Counted from the stretch's first letter, positions 16,136 to 25,463 are shown. The stretch: 64,000 nucleotides of DNA from Pyrobaculum neutrophilum V24Sta (GCF_000019805.1 NC_010525.1:186001-250000); one strand, 5' to 3'. Program-made: numbers and translations. The notes: generated from the sequence alone by a model not told the origin.

Positions 16136-17263
16136 GTGGCCTATCTCCTGACCTCGGCCGTACACGGCGCCGACTTCATCGCCGAGGTGGAGAGATACGT
16201 CGCAAAGTACATCTCCCTCAAAGACCCGGCGAGGCCTGAGCCGGAGAGGTTCCCCGTCATAATCCACGGCACCGGCGGGACAACCGCCCAGGCGCTGGAG
16301 CTCGTGGAGAGGGCTGGCGCACGCGGCGCCGTTCTAGTGGGCTTCGGCGAACACAACAGCTTCGCCAGCGCGCTACACGCCAAGGCCGAGCTGGAGGCCG
16401 CCGGCCGCACGGCCGTCGTCTACCACTGCCCCACCTACGCCGAGTGCGGCCCCGCTTTAGCCAAGGCGGCTAGGGTCTCTGCCGCCGCCTCCTCCCTCAT
16501 CGGCGCAAAGGCCGTGTTGATCGGTTCCAAGACCAAGCAGGCCGACTTGGTTAGCGAGAGGTTCGGATGGTCGGTGGAGGTCGTGCCTCTTGCCGACTTC
16601 GAATCGACCGTCGCGAACTCGGAGCCCGACAGCGAAGCCCTCTCTTTGTTCGGAGATGAGAGGGTGGCGAAGGTCGCCTCTGCCCTCCGCAGGCTGGCAG
16701 CGGGGAGCCACCTCGTCGCCATACAGTGCTTCCCCTTCCTTATGAAGGCCGGATACACCCCATGTCCAGCGCTCGCGTTGTTAAACGCCAGGGGCCTCAC
16801 GGCGGCGTGCGAGGGGGACCTCTCGGCTGGCTTCGCCATGTTGTTGCTGAGGAGGCTCGCCGGGGGGAGCAGCTGGATAGCCAACGTTGTGGAGAGCCGC
16901 GGCGAGATGGCCACCTTCGCCCACTGCACGGTCTCGCTGGACCTAGTGGAGCGGTGGTGGTCCATGCCCCACTTCGAGTCGGGCCTGCCCTATGGAATCG
17001 CCGGGGAGCTGAGGAGAGGCGTCTACACGGCCGTGTCTATCTCGCCGAGGTTTGAAAAGGCGGCTGTGGGCCGGGTATACGTCGAGCGGAGCGGCAACTA
17101 CCTACAGAGCGCATGCCGCACCCAAGCCACGGTTAGGTTCGGGAGGCCGGTCCGCTTAGAGGAGGAGGCGCCCGCGAACCACCACGTCTTTGCCCCTGGC
17201 GACGTGGCCGCCGAGGCCGCAGCCGTCTTAAAGCTCCTCTCCTTCTCAACCGTTATATACTAA
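16136..17263 (+). CDS. L-fucose/arabinose-isomerase-like protein
   Basis: A 375-residue sugar-isomerase-fold protein. The N-terminal half has a Rossmann-like 'VIIHGTGGTTAQALELVERA' and 'AVLVGFGEHNSFASALHAKA'. The C-terminal half has metal-site-like 'CFPFLMKAGYTPCPALALLN', 'ACEGDLSAGFAMLLL' and 'MATFAHCTVSLDLVERW', the E..D..H arrangement of the FucI/AraA C-terminal domain. It is shorter than true FucI, so the substrate is unclear. GTG 16136 fits the TATA at 16109-16117. The next gene was ancestrally a hydroxyacid dehydrogenase, now decayed. Confidence 0.7.
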   Translation: MAYLLTSAVHGADFIAEVERYVAKYISLKDPARPEPERFPVIIHGTGGTTAQALELVERAGARGAVLVGFGEHNSFASALHAKAELEAAGRTAVVYHCPTYAECGPALAKAARVSAAASSLIGAKAVLIGSKTKQADLVSERFGWSVEVVPLADFESTVANSEPDSEALSLFGDERVAKVASALRRLAAGSHLVAIQCFPFLMKAGYTPCPALALLNARGLTAACEGDLSAGFAMLLLRRLAGGSSWIANVVESRGEMATFAHCTVSLDLVERWWSMPHFESGLPYGIAGELRRGVYTAVSISPRFEKAAVGRVYVERSGNYLQSACRTQATVRFGRPVRLEEEAPANHHVFAPGDVAAEAAAVLKLLSFSTVIY

Positions 17264-17284
17264 GGCTTTCTTCAACATACAAAA

Positions 17285-17500
17285 CTCTATATAAATTTAG
17301 AAATTCCGCATGAACTCGAGAAGGAGCTCAGTAGGAGGTTTAAGGTTGTAAAAGGCGGCGATTTAAGCAACGTGGAGGTTGCTCTTGTCTCTAGGCTCAC
17401 GCCAGAGGAATTGGCAAAGATGCTTAGGTCAAGTGGTGACGGCTGGTTTAGATCATCTGCCGTGGGAGCATATTCCTCCGCAACCCCCTTTGTAGAACCG
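17285..17500 (+). pseudogene. Decayed 5' fragment of a 2-hydroxyacid dehydrogenase
   Basis: The translation reads 'LEIPHELEKELSRRFKVVKG' and '...LVSRLTPEELAKM', colinear with the intact dehydrogenase at 20408. About three-quarters of bases are identical by eye over the best 120 bp. After codon AKM, some 13 bases are missing relative to the intact gene (frameshift). 'GLDHLPWEHIPP' then continues in another frame, after which homology ends. No full-length frame survives. It lies directly after an intact isomerase gene, mirroring the arrangement at 20327-20408. Confidence 0.8.
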
Positions 17501-17583
17501 GCCTTCCCCGGGGGGCTCGGGGCGCGCCGCCTCTTTTTAACTAGCGGGGATGTGTTCATAGGCGTATTGACAGATTCAGGATA

Positions 17584-17661
17584 GTGTTGGACGAGTCCCT
17601 TCAAAAGGCCGAGGAGCTAGAGGAGGGGCATCAAACCGCTTTCCCCCTCAACGAAGATTAA
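17584..17661 (+). pseudogene. Short coding-like remnant
   Basis: An open stretch of about 25 codons, 'VLDESLQKAEELEEG' to a TAA at 17659, has charged helical character like the C-terminus of a small regulatory or antitoxin protein. There is no start region or partner. A T-run at 17533-17537 just upstream could be a transcript end. Unidentified. Confidence 0.25.
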
Positions 17662-17664
17662 GAT

Positions 17665-17787
17665 CTATAGGCAGTCGCCTCTTAGGTCTTCTAGTTTTGT
17701 AAGAGCTCTGTATACAGTTTCTCGGTCGTAAAGGCGTAGTGTGCCTCTGGCGTTTGTCTCTATTAGGAGGATTTGGCCGAGATCCCG
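17665..17787 (-). pseudogene. C-terminal gene fragment (minus strand)
   Basis: The minus-strand frame 'RDLGQILLIETNARGTLRL' then 'YDRETVYRALTKLEDLRGD' ends at a TAG (17665-17667). A stop lies immediately upstream, so no start exists. It has good coding character and resembles the C-terminal helix of a small DNA-binding or antitoxin protein. The family is unknown. Confidence 0.35.
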
Positions 17788-17922
17788 CTATGGTTATATA
17801 CATGGCGTATCCCCCTGGAACTTGTCGAGAAACTTTTACGGAGTTTCATCTACGTCATTATGTTCTGTTTTTAAACAAAAGCTCAACGTCCCACACAGTC
17901 CCGGGGGTGATTAGAGGGGGGT

Positions 17923-18147
17923 ATGAGTAGGTCGGTGGGGGAGCTACTGAGGACGTCTGTGGGAGATAGGTGGAGCTTTTTCGATGCAGAGGGCTACCTC
18001 AACGGGCACCCCGCCGTGCTGTAGGCCGACGTATGTTGTAAAGACTGCGTCAGCACCCTCGCCGGAATCGAGTCCAGCATAGTCAGGTGCGACGTTGTTA
18101 CCTGGAGAATTGACAGGCTGTACCAAAGGCCGCAGGCATGTGGCTAA
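17923..18147 (+). pseudogene. Small gene interrupted by one in-frame TAG
   Basis: ATG 17923 opens 'MSRSVGELLRTSVGDRWSFF', continues to 'NGHPAVL', hits TAG at 18022-18024, and the same frame continues coding-like ('ADVCCKDCVSTLAGIESS', 'CDVVTWRIDRLYQRP') to TAA at 18145. No frameshift is needed, only the one stop. The product would be about 74 residues and Cys-rich in its second half. The family is not recognised; it may belong to a lineage-specific repeat family. No TATA sits at leaderless distance. Confidence 0.45.
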
Positions 18148-18352
18148 CCCCCATTGTCTCCTGTGGAGTTGCCGCTGGGATAGCTAGGGTAATGGATAGT
18201 TGAAAGACCACGCTTAAGGCGCCTATGCCTATAGCCGCACACCGGTGATAGATGAGATACGAGGCGCCTCTGCTTGGTAGCAGGCGCCGCGTATTTATCT
18301 CCGCCGTGCCTCAGCCCGGAGCGTGGTCTGTTGGTTAACGCCTTGTATGACT
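18148..18352. other. Gap inside the accessory island
   Basis: No gene is recognised. It contains a gcgcc-rich inverted repeat around 18266-18290 (gaggcgcctctgc, gcaggcgccgc) that may fold. Confidence 0.3.
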
Positions 18353-18901
18353 TTAGGCTACCTCCTTCTTCAACGTCTGGAGCGTTTTTTCAAGCTCTGG
18401 GCTCCACCTCACTCTGTTTCTTATCGCCTCGACCCTCTCCACAAGCTCTCTCAATAGTAAGATCACGTCTTTTGCGGCTTCTTCTCTTGTGCGGTATTTT
18501 GATAGAGCCATGTCGGGATCTGGGCCGTGGTACTGGTAGTCGTGTAGCTTAAGCGCCATCGCTGTCCACGCAGATACGCCTACATGGCCCACGTCCTCCA
18601 ACGTCTGCGACAGTGAAGTCATTCTGCTGGTGGGCACCCTAGGCACCGCGGTGGACTCAAGCCACCTCCTTTCCTCGCCAGTCTTGGCGATGTTCTTAAG
18701 CTTATCCAGCTCAAGCCTTAGCAGAGCCGCCATCAGCGCTTTCCAAGCTTGAAAAGCCTTCCCCGCGGCGTTTCTGACGAGGCCTCGTCTTAGGTACTCA
18801 AGGGCAAGGCCCGCCTCCACAAGCGCCTCAAGGAGCCGGACATTCACATAGTCCTCGGCGGAGGGTTTGGGTAAGGGCCTCTCTAATACTTCCATATCCA
18901 T
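18353..18901 (-). CDS. PaREP1/HEPN-like family protein
   Basis: A 182-residue, mostly helical protein of a type repeated in Pyrobaculum genomes: 'LLEALVEAGLALEYLRRGLV' and 'RNAAGKAFQAWKALMAALLR', then 'LKLHDYQYHGPDPDMALSKY' and 'REEAAKDVILLL'. The helical-bundle organisation is HEPN-like. HEPN proteins often act as toxins or RNases with MNT partners, but the R-x4-6-H catalytic motif is not evident. ATG 18901 (or the M two codons in) lies about 24 bp from 'gattttaaacc' on the minus strand. It is the only intact large gene in the island besides VapBC. Confidence 0.65.
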   Translation of the reverse strand: MDMEVLERPLPKPSAEDYVNVRLLEALVEAGLALEYLRRGLVRNAAGKAFQAWKALMAALLRLELDKLKNIAKTGEERRWLESTAVPRVPTSRMTSLSQTLEDVGHVGVSAWTAMALKLHDYQYHGPDPDMALSKYRTREEAAKDVILLLRELVERVEAIRNRVRWSPELEKTLQTLKKEVA

Positions 18902-18965
18902 GTACGTATGGCTGGTTTAAAATCTTCTGTGTGGACGTGTAGGGCGCCTCCTGCATCGCTGTCTG

Positions 18966-19675
<710 letters not shown>

Positions 19676-19853
19676 GTACACACGTATATACGTAATATAT
19701 AAACTTTTCGAGGTGACCGGCCGCCACTGGGTTGCTGAGGGGGCGTCTGGCGACAGCCACGTCTCATGGCCGGCAGCGGCTCTTGGGGCTACCTCTTTCA
19801 GCCTCATCTAGACAATATACCAAGAGCACAAGACGGTGGAGGAGACGGGATAG

Positions 19854-20171
19854 GGGACATATGAGATAGATACTCGCAGTAGGGAGAGACATGGCATCTA
19901 CGCAGAGGTGAAGTGGTCCGATGACGTGGACTGCGCGGCGGAGCGCGAGAGATTACAGAAAAAAGCTCTGCCGGAGACGCCTCCCGAGGCCCTCCAAAGC
20001 CGGGACCGCCCGTGGTAGTGGCCGCCCAGCAACGCCCGCATCTGCCGCCACGCAGTCTTCGACCCAAAGACAGAGCCGCTTTACGTCGCGCCTAATGCGC
20101 CCAAGGAGAAGCTAGGCGTCGAGACATACCCAATTGGAGAAAACGAGGGATGGATCGAGGTAGGCGTCTAA
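19854..20171 (+). pseudogene. Remnant of an archaeal AAA+ ATPase C-terminal nuclease-like domain
   Basis: A 106-codon frame without start: 'HGIYAEVKWSDDVDCAAER' then 'LQKKALPETPPEAL', TAG at 20016-20018, then 'HAVFDPKTEPLYVAPNAPKE' and 'YPIGENEGWIEVGV' to TAA. The E-V-K core after a short strand is like the PD-(D/E)XK-type tail of archaeal ATPases of the DUF234/DUF4143 kind. The start and ATPase domain are missing. One in-frame TAG is the only interior lesion. Confidence 0.45.
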
Positions 20172-20326
20172 CCCCCCCACGGCTTACCTGGCTATCTGGT
20201 GGGCTGAAGCGGTGCAAGGCCTTGTGGCTCCCATTTACTCGTATCTCGCCGCTCCGGGGAATTTGCTGGTAGGCGCGCTTGGTGAGGAGAACCTACGACG
20301 AGCTAATCGCGTTGCTAGAAGCGTTA
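20172..20326. other. Unassigned stretch before the isomerase remnant
   Basis: A coding-like fragment 'RRTYDELIALLEAL' (from 20283) runs in frame into the isomerase remnant, possibly another fusion scar. No gene is otherwise recognised. Confidence 0.25.
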
Positions 20327-20392
20327 GTGGAGAGCCGCGGCGAGATGGCCGCCTTCGCCCACTGCACGGTGTTCTCAACCGTTATATATTGA
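20327..20392 (+). pseudogene. Internally deleted remnant of the isomerase-like gene
   Basis: Bases 20327-20371 match the intact isomerase gene at 16889-16933 with a single difference (encoding VESRGEMAAFAHCTV). They are joined directly to a copy of that gene's 3' end (FSTVIY plus stop, matching 17246-17263). Roughly 300 bp between the two segments are deleted. It sits immediately upstream of the intact hydroxyacid dehydrogenase. Confidence 0.85.
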
Positions 20393-20407
20393 GGCGTTTC
20401 TGCGCCC

Positions 20408-21313
20408 GTGGAGCTCTACGTAAACTTCGAAATTCCACGGGAACTCGAGGAGGAGCTGGGGAGGCACTTCCGCGTCGTTAAAGGAGGCGACTTAAGCAGG
20501 GTGGAGGCAGCCCTTGTCTCTAAGCTAACGCCGGAGGAGCTGGCGAAGATGCCCAGGCTGAGGTTTATACAGGTGGTGACAGCCGGCCTGGACCATCTGC
20601 CCTGGGAGCACATCCCCCCACACGTGGCCGTGGCAGGCAACGCCGGGTCAAACGCCGACGCCGTCGTCGAATTCGCCCTGGGGATGTTGTTGGCCGCCTT
20701 CAAGAGGGTGTTCTACTACAGCGAGAAGATGAGGAGGGGCGACTACGGGAAGGACATCCCCGTCCCCGTCCTGGCGGGGAAGAAGGTCGCCGTTCTCGGC
20801 CTCGGCGAGATAGGCTCCAGAGCGGCTAGGGCGTTGGCGGCTCTGGGGGCGGAGGTGTGGGGCTTCGCCCGCACGCCGAGGGACGGGCCGTGGCGTTTTA
20901 CAGACAGGCTGGAGGAGGCGCTACGCGGCGCCTACGCCGCCGTCTGCGCTCTGCCGCTCACTAAACACACCAGGGGGCTTGTGAGATACGAGCACCTCGC
21001 CCTCATGAGGGAAGACGCGGTGTTTGTAAACGTGGGGAGGGCGGAGGTGGTGGATAGGGAGGGCGCACTCAGGATAGTGAAGGAGAGACCCCGCTTCGTC
21101 TTTGCCAGCGACGTGTGGTGGAGCCGTCACGATTTTTCCAAAGACGCCGAGTTCTTCGCCCTGCCCAACGTCATCGCGACGCCTTGGGTGGCTGGGGGGT
21201 ACGGGAGCGAGGAGGTGTGGAGGAGGATGGTGGAGGAAGCCGTGAGAAACCTCATAACTTGGGCCTCCGGGGGCAGGCCCAGAAACGTAGCCAGGCGTGA
21301 AGATTATATATAG
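20408..21313 (+). CDS. D-isomer-specific 2-hydroxyacid dehydrogenase
   Basis: A 301-residue NAD(P)-dependent dehydrogenase. The N-terminal substrate domain includes 'VVTAGLDHLPWEHIPP' and 'NAGSNADAVVEFALGMLLA'. The nucleotide-binding loop is 'VAVLGLGEIGSRAARALAAL'. Catalytic Arg/Glu/His regions correspond to 'AVCALPLTKHTRGLV', 'VFVNVGRAEVVDREGAL' and 'NVIATPWVAGG'. It probably reduces glyoxylate, hydroxypyruvate or a sugar-derived 2-keto acid; the pairing with a sugar-isomerase-like gene suggests sugar-acid metabolism, but this is inference. It begins 16 bp after the isomerase remnant stop. Confidence 0.92.
   Translation: MELYVNFEIPRELEEELGRHFRVVKGGDLSRVEAALVSKLTPEELAKMPRLRFIQVVTAGLDHLPWEHIPPHVAVAGNAGSNADAVVEFALGMLLAAFKRVFYYSEKMRRGDYGKDIPVPVLAGKKVAVLGLGEIGSRAARALAALGAEVWGFARTPRDGPWRFTDRLEEALRGAYAAVCALPLTKHTRGLVRYEHLALMREDAVFVNVGRAEVVDREGALRIVKERPRFVFASDVWWSRHDFSKDAEFFALPNVIATPWVAGGYGSEEVWRRMVEEAVRNLITWASGGRPRNVARREDYI
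21303..21312 (+). promoter_or_regulatory. Internal TATA within the dehydrogenase 3' end
   Basis: 'attatatata' spans the dehydrogenase stop codon and lies about 22 bp before ATG 21330. It gives the small downstream gene its own leaderless promoter. Confidence 0.6.
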
Positions 21314-21329
21314 GGAGCCGCCGGAGGCC

Positions 21330-21572
21330 ATGGAGCCGGACGTCACAACGGCGATGGCTAAACGCGTGGAGGAGCTACAGCGGCTCGCCGACAGCATTGC
21401 GGAGCACCACCCCTACTGGCCTGCGCTACATTTCACCCTCCAGCTACTTGGTAGGCTGGTGGAGAAGTGGCATGAGGACTTCACGGGGGAGGAGAAGGAG
21501 GAGCTCCTCTGGCTCGCCGAAAAAATAAGGGAATCTATAGAGAAGATACAGACGGAGTCAGCCGGAGGTTAG
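21330..21572 (+). CDS. Small helical hypothetical protein
   Basis: An 80-residue, charged helical protein, 'MAKRVEELQRLADSIAEHHP', then 'LLGRLVEKWHEDFTGEEKEE' and 'EKIRESIEKIQ'. No family is recognised; it may be a two- or three-helix bundle. ATG 21330 is preferred over the upstream in-frame GTG 21297, which precedes the TATA at 21303-21312. Confidence 0.6.
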   Translation: MEPDVTTAMAKRVEELQRLADSIAEHHPYWPALHFTLQLLGRLVEKWHEDFTGEEKEELLWLAEKIRESIEKIQTESAGG

Positions 21573-21644
21573 TCGTCACAGGTCAGATGCGGCACACCCC
21601 ATCACCGAGGCAGAGGGGGTGGTTGGTAATGAGCTTTTCGTCCC

Positions 21645-23084
21645 TCAGCGCCCGTAGATCCTTGCAAGGCGCCTGAGCCGCGCCGCCACAGCCCGGGGCG
21701 GGTCTCCGGCCATCCTCCACTTCCAGTTGCCCCTCGCGGTGCCGGGCTTGTTCATCCGAGCCTCACTACCTAGCCCGAGGGCGTCCTGCATCGGGACTAC
21801 GGCCACGTCGGCCACGGTGGAGAAGAGGAGGCGTATGAAGCACCAGCTCACACCGCCTCTGCAGCCGCCCATGTAGGCGAGGGCCTCGCGCCTCGACCTC
21901 GGCGTTGTCTCCTCCCTCCACCAGCCTAGGGTGGTGTTGTTGTCGTGTGTTCCGGTGTACGCCACAAGGTTCCTCTCGTAGTTGTGCGGCTTGTGCTCGT
22001 TGGCGGGGTTGCCGTCCCATGCGAACTGGAGCACGCGCATGCCGGGTATGCCCAGCCTATACCTGAGCTCCACAACGTCTGGGGTGATGAAGCCCAGGTC
22101 CTCCGCGATGAGCCTGGGGAGGGCATCTTCGGCGGCTCTGAAAAGCTCCTCGCCGGGCCCCGGCGCCCACCTCCCCCTTACGGCCGTGGGCTCCCCGTAG
22201 GGCACCTCCCAATACGCCGCATATCCTCTGAAGTGGTCGAGGCGTATGTAGTCGAATATGGAGAGTAGCCTCGTAAGGCGCCGGGTCCACCAGACGTAGC
22301 GGTCTCTCCTCAGCTCCGCCCAGTTGTAGACCGGCGTCCCCCATAGTTGTCCGGTGGGTGAATAGTAGTCAGGCGGAACCCCGGAGACGTAGAGGGGGGC
22401 GCCGTCGGGCGCCAGCTTGAAGTACCTCTGCCCCTCCCACACGTCGGCGCTGTCTAACGCCGGGTATATGGGGAGGTCGCCTATGATAAATACGCCGAGG
22501 CTGTTGACGTATCTCTTCAGCTCCTCCCACTGTAGCCAGAAGTGGAACTGGACGTATCTGTAGAAATCCGCCCTCCTTTCTAGGCGTGGCGGCAGATCGG
22601 CGTTGGGTCTCCTCGCCCAGGCGGGCCAGGCGGTCCACGGCCCCCCGAAGGCCTCCCTTAGCGCCATGTATCTACCGTAGGGCTCCAGCCACCAGCTATT
22701 TCGGGCGGCGAACTCCTCGTAATCCCGCCAGCCCAGCCTTCCCTCGAAGGCCTCCTCAAGATACCGCCTCTTGAGCTCCCAAGCCTCTGCGAAACGCGCC
22801 CTCTCGGCGGGCGGACAGCTGGGCGGCGCCCTCTTCGCCAACCCCAGCTGGGCCATCTTCTCCAGGCTGACGAGGGCCGGGTTTCCAGCCAGCAGCGAGG
22901 CTGCGCTGTAGGGGGAGTCGTCGTATTCAGGTAGCGTGTGGCTCAGCGGCAGGATCTGCCAGTAGGTGGCCTCGGCTTCGGATAGGAAGTCGGCGAATCT
23001 ATAGGCGGAGGGCCCCAGGTCGCCGACTAGGCAACCCCCGGGGAGGCTAGATATGTGGAGAAGTACTCCAAAGCCCCGAAGCAC
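21645..23084 (-). CDS. malQ: 4-alpha-glucanotransferase (GH77)
   Basis: A 479-residue GH77 amylomaltase that transfers alpha-1,4-glucan segments in glycogen/maltodextrin metabolism. Visible are 'GVLLHISSLPGG' and 'YWQILPLSHT...DDSPYS', the nucleophile region 'FDYIRLDHFRGYAAYWEVP', the acid region 'LIAEDLGFITPDV', and 'AYTGTHDNNTTLGWW'. Length is normal. GTG 23084 immediately follows the stop of the upstream gene (TAG-GTG), so it is read in the same operon. Confidence 0.95.
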   Translation of the reverse strand: MLRGFGVLLHISSLPGGCLVGDLGPSAYRFADFLSEAEATYWQILPLSHTLPEYDDSPYSAASLLAGNPALVSLEKMAQLGLAKRAPPSCPPAERARFAEAWELKRRYLEEAFEGRLGWRDYEEFAARNSWWLEPYGRYMALREAFGGPWTAWPAWARRPNADLPPRLERRADFYRYVQFHFWLQWEELKRYVNSLGVFIIGDLPIYPALDSADVWEGQRYFKLAPDGAPLYVSGVPPDYYSPTGQLWGTPVYNWAELRRDRYVWWTRRLTRLLSIFDYIRLDHFRGYAAYWEVPYGEPTAVRGRWAPGPGEELFRAAEDALPRLIAEDLGFITPDVVELRYRLGIPGMRVLQFAWDGNPANEHKPHNYERNLVAYTGTHDNNTTLGWWREETTPRSRREALAYMGGCRGGVSWCFIRLLFSTVADVAVVPMQDALGLGSEARMNKPGTARGNWKWRMAGDPPRAVAARLRRLARIYGR

Positions 23085-23516
23085 CTATAAGCTGAACTCC
23101 ACCATCCCGCTTGTGGTGGACTCGGCCAGAACCTGTTCATCTATCTCGATGTAGTACTCCACCTCGGCCTTGTAGACGTAGTTGTTCCCCTCCTCCCCAG
23201 CGGGGGTCTTGGGTATAGCCGCCTCCATGACGGCTCTCCCCTTCGCCTCGCCGGCCTTCAAGAGCGGTATCTCCAACCTCGCCCTCACGGCGTCTCCCTC
23301 CGTTTTTATATCCCATTTCTTCTCCCCGACCTCCAGCCCGTAGTCTGCGGCGTAGATCTGGACCAGCTTCCCGAAGTTGGAGCCGGATTCGTCTAAGACC
23401 ACGGAGGTGCCGGCCTCCCTAGGCCACCTCTCTAGCTTCCTAATTCTCGCCTGCTCGTCGGCGCCTTTGGAGATCCTTATGGGTATCTCAACCCGCCTCT
23501 CGTAGACCCTATGCAT
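23085..23516 (-). CDS. Hypothetical protein upstream of malQ
   Basis: A 143-residue beta-rich soluble protein. Strands such as 'RRVEIPIRISKG', 'WDIKTEGDAVRARLEIPLLK' and 'YVYKAEVEYYIEIDEQVL' suggest a beta-sandwich or START-like fold. No motif is recognised. Its stop abuts malQ, so a role alongside glucan metabolism is possible but unproven. ATG 23516 is 24 bp from a TATA at 23536-23543. Confidence 0.7.
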   Translation of the reverse strand: MHRVYERRVEIPIRISKGADEQARIRKLERWPREAGTSVVLDESGSNFGKLVQIYAADYGLEVGEKKWDIKTEGDAVRARLEIPLLKAGEAKGRAVMEAAIPKTPAGEEGNNYVYKAEVEYYIEIDEQVLAESTTSGMVEFSL

Positions 23517-23534
23517 AGGGTGGACTCTTTGGCG

Positions 23535-23554
23535 CTTTATAAACTTTTATAAAC
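23535..23554. promoter_or_regulatory. Tandem TATA elements for divergent operons
   Basis: 'ctttataaac' (23535-23544) and 'ttttataaac' (23545-23554) lie side by side. The first is 24 bp from minus-strand ATG 23516 and the second 24 bp from plus-strand GTG 23574. The near-repeat suggests duplication of one core promoter to serve both directions. Confidence 0.6.
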
Positions 23555-23573
23555 TTGTGAGGGGGAGGGTGGG

Positions 23574-24287
23574 GTGAGCCTTGAGAGGGTTCTGTCGGCG
23601 GTGAGGGCCCTATTGGCGCGGGAGCTGGTGGAGAGGGGCTTAAGCGTGAACGAAACCGCTAGGCTCCTCGGCCTCACCCCCGCGGCGGTTTCCATGTACC
23701 TCTCAGGCAAGAGAGGGGGGGAGCTCGTGGGGGTGTTGGCGAGCGACGAAAGAGTCATGGCGCTTGTTAGGAGCCATGCGGAGCTGTTCGTAGACGCGGC
23801 TAAGCGCGGGGCGAGGGGGCCCATCGATTTGACGGAGCTAGCCAAGGTGATATCCAACATCTTGGCGCAGAAGACGCCGGGAGTGGAGCTTGAGGAGCTC
23901 ATCAGGGAGCGGATCCGCCTCGAGCAGGAGACGGCAACTAGGGCGATGGCGTATTCCTACAGGATGAGGAACCCGCTGGTGAGAGCGCTGTTTATGCAGA
24001 TCGCCACGGACAGCCTCCGCCACGCCGAGATCTTAACCATGATACTGGACCACCTCACGGGTAGGCTTAAGGCGGATGGGCTGGACATCTCAGAGGAGGA
24101 GCTCGAGGCGCTTGCTCAAGAGGAGGCCTCCATGAGGGAGAGCATAGCGGATCTCTACAAGGTAGGCGACCCGGTCCTGAGGGCGTTGATTCTCTCCATC
24201 GAGCTCGACGAGCAGAAGCACTTCCAGCTGATCAAGGCCCTCCAGCTGGCGCCCCGCCTACCGCGCGGCAACCCCGGGCCTAGCTAG
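23574..24287 (+). CDS. HTH domain fused to a ferritin-like domain
   Basis: A 237-residue protein. Residues 1-60 form a helix-turn-helix (LSVNETARLLGLTPAAVSMY, followed by LSGKRG). Residues 100-225 look like a four-helix ferritin/rubrerythrin-like bundle with E/D-x-x-R/K-H pairs: 'RLEQETATRA', 'ATDSLRHAEIL', 'EEASMRESI' and 'ELDEQKHFQLI'. These could bind a di-iron centre. The combination suggests an iron- or oxidant-responsive transcription regulator. It overlaps the convergent coaBC gene by 30 bp. Metal binding is inference. Confidence 0.7.
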   Translation: MSLERVLSAVRALLARELVERGLSVNETARLLGLTPAAVSMYLSGKRGGELVGVLASDERVMALVRSHAELFVDAAKRGARGPIDLTELAKVISNILAQKTPGVELEELIRERIRLEQETATRAMAYSYRMRNPLVRALFMQIATDSLRHAEILTMILDHLTGRLKADGLDISEEELEALAQEEASMRESIADLYKVGDPVLRALILSIELDEQKHFQLIKALQLAPRLPRGNPGPS

Positions 24288-25463
24288 CGTTAGGACGGCC
24301 CTCGCCAGCTCCCGCTTGTGGGCAGGCCCCAGCTTCTCAACCCTGTCTTTCGTGAGGAGGAGGTACTCGTCCTTTAGAGTTCCGAAGCCCATCTTGGACA
24401 CGTCGTGGGCGAGGGCGATGTCCCACCCCCCCGACTCCATCCTCGACCTGGCCTTCCTCAGCAGCTCGGCCTCCTCTACGCCGTGTTCAGCCTTAAAACC
24501 TATTACGTAGGCCCGGGGGTTGTGCCGTTTGACGTCCTGCGCGATCTTCGGCGCCTGGCGGAGCACAACGGTGTACTGTTGCAGAGAGCTGTCGATCTTG
24601 CCGCTGGCTCTACCGTCGACGTAGAAGTCGAGGGGGGCGGCCGCGAATATGAACATGTCGTTTTCCCCGGCTCTCTCCAAGACGGCGCGGTACATCTCCA
24701 GAACCGAGGTGACCTTGACCAGCTCCACACCTGGGGGCGGCCTTAGCTCGGCGGGGCCGGCCACCAGCGTTACCCTCGCCCCCCTGGCCGCCGCCTCCCT
24801 TGCGAAGTAGTACCCAGTCAAGCCGCTGCTGGGGGTGGTTATGTATTTCACGTCGTCGATGTGCTCGTGGGTGGGGCCCGCCGTGACCAAAACCCTAACT
24901 CCTCCGTAGTCCTGGGGGGCGGTGGCGTCTATCACGTACTCCGCCACCTCCTCTGGAGGTGGGTACTTGGCCTTGCCCTCCTCAAAAACCGGCGGTACAA
25001 CGACCGCATGTTTTCTAAGCCTTTCAACGGCCTCCTGCACTTGCGGCGTGTTCCACATGGCGATGTTCATGGCTGGAACGACCACCTTCCTAGCCCTGGA
25101 GGCGGCCAAGGCGCAGGTGAGCGCCGCGTTGTCCGCTATGCCTAACGAGAGCTTAACCAGGGTGTTGGCTGTGGCCGGGGCGGCCAGCACCACGTCTGCG
25201 TTGCTACAAATCTCTATGTGTTCGGTAGCTCCCGTCAGCTCCACAACGGGTCTGCGGCCGGTTGCCCACCAGAAGAGGTGTGGGGATACAAGCCGGGCTG
25301 CCTTTGGCGTCATGAAGACGTGTACGTCTGCCCCATGTCTAATAAGGAGGCGGGCGGTGTCTATGGACTTATATAGGGAGACGCCGGACGATACCAGCAG
25401 AGCAATTCTGACGCCTCTTAGGAGGTTGCTGTAGGTCCCCCTTATTGCCTCTACCTCAGACAC
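24258..25463 (-). CDS. coaBC: Bifunctional phosphopantothenoylcysteine decarboxylase/synthase
   Basis: A 401-residue CoA-biosynthesis enzyme. The N-terminal flavoprotein CoaC domain has 'ALLVSSGVSLYKSIDTARLL', the active-site His in 'ATEHIEICSNADVVLAAPAT' and 'VVPAMNIAMWNTP'. The C-terminal CoaB domain starts near residue 190 with 'VLVTAGPTHEHIDDVKYIT', and has 'PSSGLTGYYFAREAAARGA' and the Lys region 'RASGKIDSS'. It overlaps speE upstream by 8 bp, so the two are co-transcribed. Confidence 0.95.
   Translation of the reverse strand: MSEVEAIRGTYSNLLRGVRIALLVSSGVSLYKSIDTARLLIRHGADVHVFMTPKAARLVSPHLFWWATGRRPVVELTGATEHIEICSNADVVLAAPATANTLVKLSLGIADNAALTCALAASRARKVVVPAMNIAMWNTPQVQEAVERLRKHAVVVPPVFEEGKAKYPPPEEVAEYVIDATAPQDYGGVRVLVTAGPTHEHIDDVKYITTPSSGLTGYYFAREAAARGARVTLVAGPAELRPPPGVELVKVTSVLEMYRAVLERAGENDMFIFAAAPLDFYVDGRASGKIDSSLQQYTVVLRQAPKIAQDVKRHNPRAYVIGFKAEHGVEEAELLRKARSRMESGGWDIALAHDVSKMGFGTLKDEYLLLTKDRVEKLGPAHKRELARAVLTLARPGVAAR

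Noticed and set aside
18022-18024. Pyrrolysine-type decoding of TAG
   Set aside because: No pyl genes are visible and crenarchaea are not known to use it; simple decay is more likely.
18240-18300. Box C/D sRNA from 'gatagatgaga'
   Set aside because: No matching D/D' boxes at suitable spacing.
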